In this document: positions 1-7,314 of the stretch, piece by piece
Numbering within the stretch: position 1 is the first letter of the stretch
Layout: each line of letters starts with the position of its first letter
Notes under the pieces: model-generated
The model's input: only the letters and a program-made list of their open reading frames with translations
What the model was told of the DNA's origin: nothing
Database searches by the model: none
Assembly: GCA_021778975.1 (NCBI GenBank)
Contig: JAJYBO010000013.1
Coordinates: 1-23,746 of the forward strand
Direction: 5' to 3'
Source of the DNA: Deltaproteobacteria bacterium
Lineage (GTDB): Bacteria; Desulfobacterota; Desulfobacteria; Desulfobacterales; Desulfatirhabdiaceae
Length of the DNA stretch: 23,746 nt
Made by a program: the position numbers and the translations under genes

Positions 1-2115
1 ATCTAAAACCGGAGGACCCGGCGGCACCTCCGCAATTTTAATCCGGGCGTTGAAACGCTTCGCAATCGCATCAATGGCCGGCCGCACCCGTTTGGCGATA
101 TCATGACTCTGCTGACTGCGATGACTCTTTCCCACCAGATTGACCTGAATATCCGCCATGTGCGGCCCCCGGCGCAAATAGTAATGACGGACAAGCCCGT
201 TGAAATTGAACGGTCCGGAGGTTCCGGAATGAATTTCAAAATCCGTCACTTCAGGAACCGTCTTTAGATAATCCCCGATGGACAGGGCGGCAGCCGTGGT
301 CTGTTCGAGCGTGGCGCTGTCCGGCGTGTCAATCATGACCTGAAATTCGCTCTTGTTGTCGAACGGCAGCATTTTGACCTTTACCAGACCGACAGCCACC
401 ATGGTGCAGGCGCCTAAAAGCAACACAGCGACCGAGATCAGAAACACCCAGCGCCAGAAAGCGGTTTCGATCAGGGGCGTCATGATTTTCCGGTAAAGGC
501 GGGTGCTCCAGTCTTCGGTTTCGCCATGCCCGCCGGCGGCTGCAGGGTGCGCTTTTTCCCGAATCAGGCGCAAAGACGCCCAGGGCGTCACAATAAAGGC
601 CACCAGCAGCGAAAAGACCATGGCCGCGGATGCCCCCACCGGAATGGGCCTCATATACGGCCCCATCAGACCGCCGACGAAGGCCATCGGCAAAATGGCG
701 GCAATAACGGTAAGTGTCGCCAAAATCGTCGGATTTCCCACTTCATCCACGGCCTCGATCGCCACGGCCATTCTGGAGCGCCCGGCATTTTCCGGAAGCC
801 TGAAATGACGCACCATGTTTTCCACCACCACGATGGCGTCATCCACCAGAATACCGATGGAAAAAATTAACGCAAACAGGGTGATGCGGTTCAGCGTGTA
901 GCCGTGAAGATAAAAAACCGCCAGGGTCAGCGCCAGTGTGACCGGAATCGCGAATGCCACCACGCCGGATTCCTGCCGGCCCAGGGTGAACCATATCAAA
1001 ATCGTCACCGAAATGATGGCGATCAGCATGTGCAGCAGCAGTTCGTTTGATTTTTCCTGTGCGGTCTCTCCGTAATTGCGGGTGACGGTCACATGAATGT
1101 TGTCCGGAATGATGGAGCCTTTGGCGTCTTTCACCCGTTTCAAAACTTCGTCCGCTACCGAAATGGCGTTGGCGCCTTTTCGCTTGGCGATGGTCAGCGT
1201 CACCGATGGATAGACGCCGTCCGACGGTGCGGATTTGACATGGATTCCCTTTTCGGCGGCCGCCGGCCCCATTCCGAAAAACGTATATTGATCCGGTTCT
1301 CCGGGGCCGTCCCGGACGTTCGCCACATCGCGCAGATATACCGGTTTATCGTTATAGACACCCACCACAACCGCTCTGACATCCTCGACGGTCTTTAAAA
1401 AACCGTTGGTATGCACCAGCACCTGACCTTTCGGAGATGGATACGACCCGGCGTCCGATTCCTGGTTGGAAGCGGTGAGCATCGCCGTCACCCGGTTTAT
1501 GTCCAACCCAAAAGCCGCAAGCCGCACCGGTTCGAGATTGACGGTGATCTGACGGGGGTATCCACCGATGAGGGTGGTGGTAGATACATTGGTTTCCCGT
1601 TTGACAACCGTATCAACTTCGGCGGCCACGCGGCGCAGCATATAGTGATCCACGCCCTTGCCCCAGAATGTCAGCGCCAGAATGGGGACATCGTCAATGT
1701 AGCGGGGCTTGATCAGCGGGGGCGAAGCGGAAGGAGGAATTCTGTCCATATTGGCCATCAGCTTGGATTGCAGCCGGACAATGGATTGTTCTTCGTTCTG
1801 CCCCACCAAAAACCGCACGATGGCCATGGAGACCCCCGGACTGGAAGTGGAATAGACATATTCCACGCCGGGAATTTCCCAGAGCAGTTTTTCCATGGGG
1901 CTGGTAACTCTCTGTTCGACTTCCTTCGCACTGGCGCCCGGCATCCGGACAAAAACATCAATCATGGGGACGATGATTTGCGGCTCTTCCTCACGGGGCA
2001 GGGCGATAACCGCCGCGATGCCCAGCAGCATGGATGCGATGATGATCAGCGGCGTCAGTTTGGAATTGATGAAATAGCCGGCCACTTTGCCGGCGATTCC
2101 CGCGCCTTGACTCAT
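1..2115 (-). CDS. RND-family efflux pump inner-membrane subunit (partial, C-terminus outside window)
   Basis: This is the first 705 codons of an inner-membrane proton-driven exporter of the AcrB-like RND superfamily; full family members are about 1,030-1,050 residues, so roughly a third is missing beyond the left edge. Residues 1-40 contain the first membrane helix, followed by a periplasmic porter region with typical motifs (PREEEPQ, PGASAKEVEQ). The TM4 motif GILVDDAIVVVEN carries the adjacent aspartates Asp425-Asp426 expected for the proton relay, so the visible part looks functional. The second half of the transmembrane domain and the start of the second porter loop are also present. The start ATG at 2115-2113 overlaps the stop of the adaptor gene as ATGA, indicating translational coupling. 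Adaptor and TolC genes lie upstream in the same direction. The frame is open throughout. Substrate class (drug, solvent or metal) cannot be determined. Confidence 0.93.
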   Translation of the reverse strand, partial: MSQGAGIAGKVAGYFINSKLTPLIIIASMLLGIAAVIALPREEEPQIIVPMIDVFVRMPGASAKEVEQRVTSPMEKLLWEIPGVEYVYSTSSPGVSMAIVRFLVGQNEEQSIVRLQSKLMANMDRIPPSASPPLIKPRYIDDVPILALTFWGKGVDHYMLRRVAAEVDTVVKRETNVSTTTLIGGYPRQITVNLEPVRLAAFGLDINRVTAMLTASNQESDAGSYPSPKGQVLVHTNGFLKTVEDVRAVVVGVYNDKPVYLRDVANVRDGPGEPDQYTFFGMGPAAAEKGIHVKSAPSDGVYPSVTLTIAKRKGANAISVADEVLKRVKDAKGSIIPDNIHVTVTRNYGETAQEKSNELLLHMLIAIISVTILIWFTLGRQESGVVAFAIPVTLALTLAVFYLHGYTLNRITLFALIFSIGILVDDAIVVVENMVRHFRLPENAGRSRMAVAIEAVDEVGNPTILATLTVIAAILPMAFVGGLMGPYMRPIPVGASAAMVFSLLVAFIVTPWASLRLIREKAHPAAAGGHGETEDWSTRLYRKIMTPLIETAFWRWVFLISVAVLLLGACTMVAVGLVKVKMLPFDNKSEFQVMIDTPDSATLEQTTAAALSIGDYLKTVPEVTDFEIHSGTSGPFNFNGLVRHYYLRRGPHMADIQVNLVGKSHRSQQSHDIAKRVRPAIDAIAKRFNARIKIAEVPPGPPVLD

Positions 2116-3272
2116 GACGACACCTCCACCTTAACGCCGTCCATCATGGTGGGCGGCGGCTTGACGACATACCGATCTCCGGCGGCGATTCCGGACAAAA
2201 CCTCGATCATGTCGCCGAACGAAGCGCCGGTGCGCAGGAGCCGGAAGCGGGCGTGCTGATCCGCATCCAGCATAAAAATACCGGTCAACTGCCCCTGATG
2301 CAGAATGGCGGAACGGGGAATGAGATATTTATCCTGGATCCCCAGAGGAAGACTTATCCGGCAGAACATCCCCGGGTGGATCGCAGGCTGACGGGGAATT
2401 TCAATTTTAACGGTAAATGTCCGGCTGGAGGGATCCGCCGCCGGCGCGATGGTTTGCACATGACCCGTCACCACCATATTCGCCGCCGGAATCGTGACCG
2501 TCAGAACCTGTCCGGAAGACACGGATTGCAGGATATTTTCCGGAATCATCGCATCTGCACGCAGAGACTGGACATTGTCAATTTTCAGAAGCGGCGCGCC
2601 GGGAGCCGCCAGGCTGCCAGGCTCCACCATTTTGGCGACGATAACGCCGTCATACGGGGCGGTGATCCGGGCGTCATTTTCGCTGACAGCGGCGCCCGAC
2701 ACCGCGGCTTCGGCCTGACGAATGCGGGAACGGGAGGCTTCCACCATCGCCTGGGACTGAGCCGCCGCCGCCTGCGCCTGCCGATAACGGGATGTGACTT
2801 CATCGAATTCCTGACGGCTGGCGGATTCGTTTTTCATCAGGTTGACATATCGCTCGTATGTGGCCCTGGCCAGTTCCGCCGAAGCCACGGCGGCGTTATG
2901 GGAGGAAACCGCCGCCGTTTCCGTTTTTCTGGCTTCCGACAAGGCGGCCTGCGCCTGCTGATACTGGGCGTTGACCTGCCGCGGATCAATATTGACCAGC
3001 ACCTGCCCCTTTTTGACATGATCGCCTTCCCGGACATTCACCTGACGTATGACGCCCATGATCTTGCTGGACAGTACGCTGGCGGTTTGTGCGGATATGG
3101 CGCCGGTCGCCTCGTAATTCTCGGGTTCATGGCGGATGGCGGCGGTGGCGGCGGCTGTGCGAATCACGCCCGCCTGAGCGGATGCGGCATGTTCTGGTTG
3201 ATTACCGCAGCCAGAAAGCAGCAATATGACAAGACATGATATTCCGGTAAATAGTCGGTGATGGTTCAGCAT
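2112..3272 (-). CDS. RND efflux periplasmic adaptor (membrane fusion protein), lipoprotein
   Basis: This periplasmic adaptor links the RND pump to the outer-membrane channel. I place the start at the ATG ending at 3272 (386 aa) rather than the ATG four codons upstream: GGAG lies 6 bases before the chosen start and nothing comparable precedes the upstream one. The N-terminus is a lipoprotein signal ending in the lipobox LLSGC at residues 18-22, so the mature protein should be lipid-anchored. A lipoyl/barrel-sandwich half follows (residues about 50-90, with VREGDHVKKGQVLV). Next come an Ala/Gln/Glu-rich alpha-helical hairpin (about 95-190), the second lipoyl half (APYDGVIVAKMVEPG), and beta-barrel and membrane-proximal domains. 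The stop overlaps the RND start by 4 bases. Its position beside TolC and RND genes supports a tripartite efflux system. Confidence 0.93.
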   Translation of the reverse strand: MLNHHRLFTGISCLVILLLSGCGNQPEHAASAQAGVIRTAAATAAIRHEPENYEATGAISAQTASVLSSKIMGVIRQVNVREGDHVKKGQVLVNIDPRQVNAQYQQAQAALSEARKTETAAVSSHNAAVASAELARATYERYVNLMKNESASRQEFDEVTSRYRQAQAAAAQSQAMVEASRSRIRQAEAAVSGAAVSENDARITAPYDGVIVAKMVEPGSLAAPGAPLLKIDNVQSLRADAMIPENILQSVSSGQVLTVTIPAANMVVTGHVQTIAPAADPSSRTFTVKIEIPRQPAIHPGMFCRISLPLGIQDKYLIPRSAILHQGQLTGIFMLDADQHARFRLLRTGASFGDMIEVLSGIAAGDRYVVKPPPTMMDGVKVEVSS

Positions 3273-3330
3273 GGCTGTCTCCATTTATGAAAAAAAATGT
3301 AATGGTCTTACAGAAATACGATATCAATAC

Positions 3331-3570
3331 CTATGCTTTTGTTATGTAGCTCAACAGGTCACTGATATCCATCTGTATATCTTTAGCGATTTTTCGTAAC
3401 AGAATGGGAGAAATATCACAGCCTTGATGAAAAGGCACTGTCATCCCTCTTCCGTCAGCGCGCCTGATCTGTTTGTGGCTTCCTTTCCGCCGAACTACAT
3501 AGAAGCCCAATCGCTCCAGAATCATGACAACTTCATGTGGTTTGAGAACCGGTATCTTCCCCATTATCAC
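3331..3570 (-). CDS. hicA: HicA-type toxin (putative mRNA interferase)
   Basis: This small basic protein (79 aa) matches the HicA/YcfA double-stranded-RNA-binding-like fold, whose members cleave mRNA when not bound by HicB. Visible family features are the ERLGFYVVRRKGSHKQI segment with the likely catalytic His32 in GSH, and the downstream HQGCDISPILLRKIAKDI helix. The start is probably GTG at 3570-3568, overlapping the hicB stop as GTGA; an in-frame ATG two codons later (3564-3562) is an alternative. Neither has a clear ribosome-binding site, so translation is probably coupled to hicB. The pair sits between the TolC and adaptor genes of an efflux operon, an odd place for such a module. Family assignment is confident; activity is inferred. 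Confidence 0.87.
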   Translation of the reverse strand: MIMGKIPVLKPHEVVMILERLGFYVVRRKGSHKQIRRADGRGMTVPFHQGCDISPILLRKIAKDIQMDISDLLSYITKA

Positions 3571-3776
3571 ATGACCATAACGTTCTGTGTTCCGACAAAA
3601 ACTTCTTCCAGTACAGGTTCACCTTCTTCCAGAAGCAATTGGATAACCTCTTTCAGATTTTCATTCAGTGCATCCAGTGTCATTCCCTGTGAATGAGCGC
3701 CGGGGAAACCCGGAACATAACCGACATACAACCCCGTATCTCGGCATTTTTCAATAATTGCTGTGAATACTCTCAT
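3567..3776 (-). CDS. hicB: HicB-like antitoxin (short single-domain form)
   Basis: This 69-residue protein resembles the short HicB/UPF0150 family: an N-terminal strand (MRVFTAIIEK), a GLYVGYVPGFPGAHSQG segment typical of the partial RNase H fold, and a C-terminal helix (LNENLKEVIQLLLEEG). I chose the ATG at 3776-3774 because AAGGA lies about 8 bases upstream; an ATG nine codons earlier has no such signal. Long HicB proteins carry a DNA-binding C-terminus (HTH or ribbon-helix-helix), which is missing here, so the protein may neutralise HicA without repressing its own promoter. The order is hicB then hicA, with a 4-base overlap. The gap to the upstream TolC-type gene is short (about 36 bases), consistent with read-through transcription. 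Confidence 0.85.
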   Translation of the reverse strand: MRVFTAIIEKCRDTGLYVGYVPGFPGAHSQGMTLDALNENLKEVIQLLLEEGEPVLEEVFVGTQNVMVM

Positions 3777-3812
3777 TTCTCTGTTCCTTGACCTGAAAAA
3801 CAAATTTGATGT

Positions 3813-5159
3813 TTATTTGAAATCCGTATCGAGGGCGCCGGCGGCCAGCAGCAGTTGAATCCGTGCGACGGTGTAATTGTGCAGGGCTTTGTAGCGATTT
3901 GTCTCGGCATATTGAGACGCCACTTCGGCATCGAGAAGGCTGACCAGGGTGAGCAATCCATTTTCATAACGATCCCGAACGATTTTCAGGTTCTCGTTCG
4001 CCTGGGCGACCGCGGTTTCGGACACCTGAATCCGGTTCCACGCACTTTGTGCTTCCAGAAACGCCTGACGCGTCTGAACCTCGATTCCCGATGCCAGCTC
4101 ACTGCGCATGGCCTGCACCTTGCTGTGCATGGCTTCGGCTTCCTGGGTTTGGGCGCTGAGACGATCACCGCTGTAAATATTGATGCGCATCATGGCGCCG
4201 ATGGTGTAATTGTCGCCGGAATTTCTGAAATCCTGCGAATTCACCTCATAATTACCCATCAAATTGACCTGAGGCAGGTGCGCCCCCTTCGCTTTCTTTA
4301 CGTCAGCTTCCGCCAGTTGTTCCTGAATTGCCATGTTGCGCATGTCCGGACGGTTGGACTCGGCAAGATCAATCCAGTCTTTCAGCGGCGTGGCAATCGA
4401 AGGGCCTTTTTCCAAAGATGTCGTCAATTGCCACTGGTTGCCGCCGGCCTCGCCCATAGTGGCGTTCAGAACGGCCATGGCGATGGCGATATGGCTCTGC
4501 GCCTGAATCTGTTTTTGTTCCAGATCCGCGATATGAACCTCGGTGCGCAACACATCGCTTTTAACCACCAGCCCGCTCTGATAGCGGGTTTGAATCATTG
4601 TCAAATGCTTTTGCGCGGTTTCAAGGGCTTTTTGGATGACATCCAACTGGCGCTGCGCCATGAGGGCGTCCGTGTAAGCGGTCGCCGTCTGTGCGGTGAC
4701 CTCCTGCCGCGTGCGGGAAAGAAAGAGTTCCTGAGCGCTCTTGTTCCATTTGGCCTGCTCCAGACCAATCTGTATCTGGCCGCCATGATAGACCGGCCAT
4801 TCCACCGAGACCGCGGAGTTGAAGTTGTCAATGGCGTTCGGATGGTTCAATCGGTCGGGGTCAAAATCCTGCTGGGTGATGATTTTTTGATTGAGCCGGG
4901 TGCCGAACGCCCACATGGGATTGGTGGTATGGCCATAGGTTTCGGTAAAATTTACCTGGGGCAGATATCCGGATATGGCCTGCGTTATTTTGTGTTCCGC
5001 AGCGGAAACTCCGGAGATCGCCGCCGATATTTTCGGGTTCTGTTTGTCCGCCAGATGAACGGCTTCGGACATGGACAGAGGCGCCGTTTCGGCGGCCGCA
5101 AGCATGGAAGGGTACATGAAAAGACATACCAGCATCAGCCGTAAATACCATCGGTTCAT
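3813..5159 (-). CDS. TolC-family outer-membrane efflux protein
   Basis: This is the outer-membrane/periplasmic tunnel component of a tripartite exporter, 448 aa from the chosen start. The ATG at 5159-5157 follows AGGGGA by about 8 bases and is directly followed by a Sec signal peptide (MNRWYLRLMLVCLFMYPSML, then AAAETAP), whereas the longer open frame upstream of it looks non-coding. Two repeated outer-membrane efflux domains are visible: one from about residue 30 (LSMSEAVHLADKQNPKI) and one from about residue 240 to the end (LAESNRPDMRNMAIQEQL). Both have long Ala/Gln/Glu-rich helices, as expected for TolC coiled coils. Length is normal for the family. It is transcribed with the HEAT-like gene upstream (38-base gap) and with hicBA and the adaptor/pump genes downstream. 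Confidence 0.93.
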   Translation of the reverse strand: MNRWYLRLMLVCLFMYPSMLAAAETAPLSMSEAVHLADKQNPKISAAISGVSAAEHKITQAISGYLPQVNFTETYGHTTNPMWAFGTRLNQKIITQQDFDPDRLNHPNAIDNFNSAVSVEWPVYHGGQIQIGLEQAKWNKSAQELFLSRTRQEVTAQTATAYTDALMAQRQLDVIQKALETAQKHLTMIQTRYQSGLVVKSDVLRTEVHIADLEQKQIQAQSHIAIAMAVLNATMGEAGGNQWQLTTSLEKGPSIATPLKDWIDLAESNRPDMRNMAIQEQLAEADVKKAKGAHLPQVNLMGNYEVNSQDFRNSGDNYTIGAMMRINIYSGDRLSAQTQEAEAMHSKVQAMRSELASGIEVQTRQAFLEAQSAWNRIQVSETAVAQANENLKIVRDRYENGLLTLVSLLDAEVASQYAETNRYKALHNYTVARIQLLLAAGALDTDFK

Positions 5160-5197
5160 CGTGCAGTTCCCCTGAAAATGAGAAGCCGACTGAAACG

Positions 5198-5863
5198 CTA
5201 TCGCGCCAGACTGCCTACGGTTCTTGAACATAATGATCCACTGATGTAGAAAGGAATTTGTTCGTTATCATCAGATAAGCGAATGCGCAAGGGTTTTATT
5301 GCGCTGTCGGGAAACGCGCCGGCGACCCAGGCGGACAGCCCCCGTATCACCGGATTGGCGTCCGATAAAAACGGGGAGAGAAAATCCAGAACGGCGGTCG
5401 CCCGATCCGAACGGGCGTGCGCCAGCCGACCCAATCCCCACAGGACCCCCTGCTGCAAGATGGGATGATCTATCAAACTGCCGCATGGATTGATGTACGA
5501 TATCAGAATACAGGCATACTCCCGCGCCATCCGGTCATCGCAGGCCATGATGTCGCCCATCGCTTCCGGGCATCCCCAGCCAATGCCGCCAGATTCTTCA
5601 TTCAACTGCCACATCAGGCGGCGCATGACCACGCGGGCGGCTTCCGGATCGTCATTCGCCATCCGTGACACCACAGCGCCCATCGCGGATATGGATCGCC
5701 AGTACAGCAGCGGTTCACCGCTGCAAAAGAACGAGAACAGTGGACTTACCACTTTCTTGGGAGGCATCGAGCGGACTGCTGCCAGCATCGCTTCGAAATC
5801 ATCGTTCAGCAGCAGCGTCTGAAGTTCCGCTTTAAGCCTGCGATTGGACAATGGCGCGGTCAT
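5198..5863 (-). CDS. HEAT-repeat-like protein resembling the DVU0298 family of sulfate reducers
   Basis: This 221-aa protein is predicted to be cytoplasmic: no signal peptide or membrane helix is visible. The frame stays open upstream, but the start MTAPLSNRR at 5863-5861 overlaps the ferredoxin stop as ATGA and is the plausible one. The sequence is a series of short amphipathic helix pairs of HEAT/Armadillo type, such as WRSISAMGAVVSRMAN (residues 55-70) and PVIRGLSAWVAGAF (171-184). A highly characteristic core at residues 80-104 includes RRLMWQLNEESGGIGWG and PEAMGDIM. From memory this matches proteins named DVU0298 family in Desulfovibrio and relatives; I know of no established function. 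Coupling to a ferredoxin suggests a redox-associated partner or scaffold, which is inference. Confidence 0.75.
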   Translation of the reverse strand: MTAPLSNRRLKAELQTLLLNDDFEAMLAAVRSMPPKKVVSPLFSFFCSGEPLLYWRSISAMGAVVSRMANDDPEAARVVMRRLMWQLNEESGGIGWGCPEAMGDIMACDDRMAREYACILISYINPCGSLIDHPILQQGVLWGLGRLAHARSDRATAVLDFLSPFLSDANPVIRGLSAWVAGAFPDSAIKPLRIRLSDDNEQIPFYISGSLCSRTVGSLAR

Positions 5864-6051
5864 GGCGTTTCCTGTGAAATACATTTTGCAGGGCAGTTTT
5901 TGATGGCGTCGCTGATGCAGTTCTGGGAATAGTCCGATAATTCCGCAACTTCGATATAACCGGCGCTGTTTAACCGAAAGACTTCCGCACATACATCCTC
6001 GCATATGCCGCAGAGGATGCAGTCGCTTAAATCAACAATGGGTTTTGTCAT
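5860..6051 (-). CDS. Small [4Fe-4S] (or [3Fe-4S]) ferredoxin
   Basis: This 63-residue soluble electron carrier has cysteines at 11, 14, 17, 21, 45 and 53. The arrangement C-x2-C-x2-C ... C-P (Cys11, 14, 17, 53) is that of single-cluster Desulfovibrio ferredoxins. Each cysteine is exactly three positions after those of Desulfovibrio gigas ferredoxin (8, 11, 14, 18, 42, 50). By that comparison Cys21 and Cys45 would correspond to its internal disulfide, and the protein should carry one cluster, not two. The start is well supported by AAGGAG 5 bases upstream of the ATG at 6051-6049. It is the first gene of the leftward run and overlaps the HEAT-like gene by 4 bases. No partner enzyme is adjacent, so its redox partner is unknown. 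Confidence 0.92.
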   Translation of the reverse strand: MTKPIVDLSDCILCGICEDVCAEVFRLNSAGYIEVAELSDYSQNCISDAIKNCPAKCISQETP

Positions 6052-6236
6052 GGAGACTCCTTATCTATCAGTATGATATTCTAATGGAAAGACGTTGATG
6101 TACATAACCTGGAACAACCATTACAAGCGACACCGCCCGGATGTTTTTAAGCGTAATGATGTTAATTGCCGCGTTTTGGTTACAAAAAAACGTTGATGGT
6201 TCTGCAAAAGCCCGTGGATATGTGTATATTTTTCAC

Positions 6237-6265
6237 TTGCAATTATCAATCTCATCCTATATCAT
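6237..6265 (+). promoter_or_regulatory. Candidate sigma-70-type promoter for infC cluster
   Basis: A TTGCAA hexamer at 6237-6242 (4/6 to TTGACA) is separated by 17 bases from TATCAT at 6260-6265 (5/6 to TATAAT). It would start transcription near 6272 and give a leader of about 113 bases before infC. Assignment is by consensus only. Confidence 0.45.
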
Positions 6266-6316
6266 CCATCGAAATGCAAGTATCCAGTTTTGTTTGAGGA
6301 ATATATTTTTTTGATA

Positions 6317-6356
6317 AGCTCGTAAAAAAGTTGGAATGCAGACATTTTACGGGGCT
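6317..6356 (+). repeat. Inverted-repeat hairpin in infC leader
   Basis: AGCTCGTAAAA (6317-6327) pairs with TTTTACGGGGCT (6345-6356) with one bulge and one G-T wobble; the 7-bp core CGTAAAA/TTTTACG is perfect. It ends 14 bases before the infC ribosome-binding site. The right arm and its flank share 15 identical bases (TGCAGACATTTTACG, 6337-6351) with the repeat arm after pheS (8919-8933), so it probably belongs to the same dispersed repeat family. It could also influence infC translation. Confidence 0.55.
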
Positions 6357-6384
6357 GTCATTTTTTACATAAGGAGGTGCCGGT

Positions 6385-6918
6385 ATAGTTCCGACAGTCA
6401 AAAGACCTGTTAAAACCGATAAGACCAATATAAATCGGGATATTCGCGCCAAGGACGTTCGGGTGATCGATCCGGATGGTAATCAGCTTGGAATAATTCC
6501 TACCTATAAAGCTTTGGCTGTTGCCAATGATTTTGGGCTTGATCTTGTCGAAATATCACCCAATGCAACGCCTCCGGTCTGTAAGATAATGGACTATGGC
6601 CGCTATCGTTACGAACAGACCAAAAAAAAACAGGAAGCCAAGAAAAAGCAGAGTTCTTTTCAGGTCAAGGAAATCAAGGTGCGTCCTAAAACCAGCGATC
6701 ATGATCTGCAAACCAAAATTGAGCATATTCGAAAATTTATCGCTAAAAAAGACAAGGTTAAAGTAACGGTGATGTTCCGGGGCCGTGAGATCACTCTTTC
6801 GCAAACCGCGCGGGAGTTACTCGATAAAATTACGACCGAAATGCAGGATGTATCACTTGTCGAACAGGCGGCAAAGTTTGAAGGACGAACGATGGTCATG
6901 ATTCTCTCTCCCAAATAA
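6385..6918 (+). CDS. infC: Translation initiation factor IF-3, with probable AUA start codon
   Basis: IF-3 binds the 30S subunit, promotes correct start-codon selection and prevents premature 50S joining. The protein (177 aa) shows the conserved N-terminal domain INRDIRAKDVRVIDPDGNQL, the middle segment DLVEISPNATPPVCKIMDYG, a Lys-rich linker, and the C-terminal domain (KEIKVRPKTSDHDLQTKI ... KVTVMFRGREI). No ATG, GTG or TTG lies between the in-frame stop at 6370-6372 and the conserved N-terminus. The first conventional start (GTG 6463) would remove conserved residues. ATA at 6385-6387 sits 6 bases after a perfect GGAGGT (6373-6378) and gives the expected length. Non-standard infC starts are known (AUU in Escherichia coli, AUC in Myxococcus xanthus) and underlie autoregulation by IF-3. 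rpmI, rplT, pheS and pheT follow. Confidence 0.93.
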   Translation: MVPTVKRPVKTDKTNINRDIRAKDVRVIDPDGNQLGIIPTYKALAVANDFGLDLVEISPNATPPVCKIMDYGRYRYEQTKKKQEAKKKQSSFQVKEIKVRPKTSDHDLQTKIEHIRKFIAKKDKVKVTVMFRGREITLSQTARELLDKITTEMQDVSLVEQAAKFEGRTMVMILSPK

Positions 6919-7002
6919 TCTTCCAGAATATCTTCAAGGGGGTACCGCTGATGATGTGGTTGAAATAGAGGAGAGGGTGTGGCTTTGTCAGATTTCGCTA
7001 TG

Positions 7003-7042
7003 GCGTGAGTGGGAAAGTTCCGACTCACGCTTTCTGTTTTTT
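7003..7042 (+). terminator. Hairpin with T-rich tail between infC and rpmI (terminator or attenuator)
   Basis: GCGTGAGT (7003-7010) and ACTCACGC (7023-7030) form a perfect 8-bp stem. GGA/TCC can extend it inward beyond a G-G mismatch. The stem is followed at once by the T-rich stretch TTTCTGTTTTTT (7031-7042). This has the shape of an intrinsic terminator, but it lies inside the infC-rpmI-rplT cluster, so partial termination or attenuation is more likely than a true operon end. Confidence 0.6.
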
Positions 7043-7097
7043 GTGAACGTCTTTTTGTAATGATCTTTTTTTGTTGTTTATTCAGGAGAATATAACC

Positions 7098-7295
7098 ATG
7101 CCAAAAATTAAAACCAATCGTTCGGCAGCCAAGCGCTTCAAACGGACGGGGACAGGGAAGTTCGTTTTTTCAAAATCTTATGGCAGCCACATTTTAACGT
7201 CAAAAACCACCAAACGAAAACGGTCTTTGCGGAAGAGTCAGATTGCGGACAAAACCAATGAGAGAGAGTTGAAGCTGCTGCTTCCAAACGGGTAA
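7098..7295 (+). CDS. rpmI: 50S ribosomal protein L35
   Basis: This 65-residue, strongly basic ribosomal protein begins MPKIKTNRSAAKRFKRTGTG, the classic L35 N-terminus, and continues with the conserved HILTSKTTKRKRSLRKS segment. It is part of the large ribosomal subunit. The start ATG at 7098 is preceded by AGGAG (7084-7088) at 9 bases. Length is normal. It lies between infC and rplT, the order found in most bacteria. It is bracketed by two hairpins with T-tracts, so its expression relative to infC and rplT may be set post-initiation; control by L20 is known in Escherichia coli and Bacillus subtilis, but no specific L20 site was identified here. Confidence 0.97.
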   Translation: MPKIKTNRSAAKRFKRTGTGKFVFSKSYGSHILTSKTTKRKRSLRKSQIADKTNERELKLLLPNG

Positions 7296-7314
7296 TACAT
7301 TAAAAGCAACTATG

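Larger units (their letters stand above)
6052..6384. other. Intergenic region between divergent ferredoxin and infC genes
   Basis: This 333-base stretch holds no convincing gene. It must contain the leftward promoter for the ferredoxin-efflux run, though I see no clear -35/-10 pair for it. It also holds the rightward infC promoter candidate, the infC leader with a repeat-like hairpin, and the AAGGAGGT ribosome-binding site at 6371-6378. It is more AT-rich than the flanking genes. The thrS gene that commonly precedes infC in bacteria is absent here. Confidence 0.7.

Noticed and set aside
3855..5144. Long open frame (429 codons) on the plus strand opposite the TolC-type gene, and a similar one opposite the adaptor (2253-3239)
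   Set aside because: Translations are rich in Arg, Gly, His and Phe with no recognisable domain, and they mirror strongly supported genes on the other strand.
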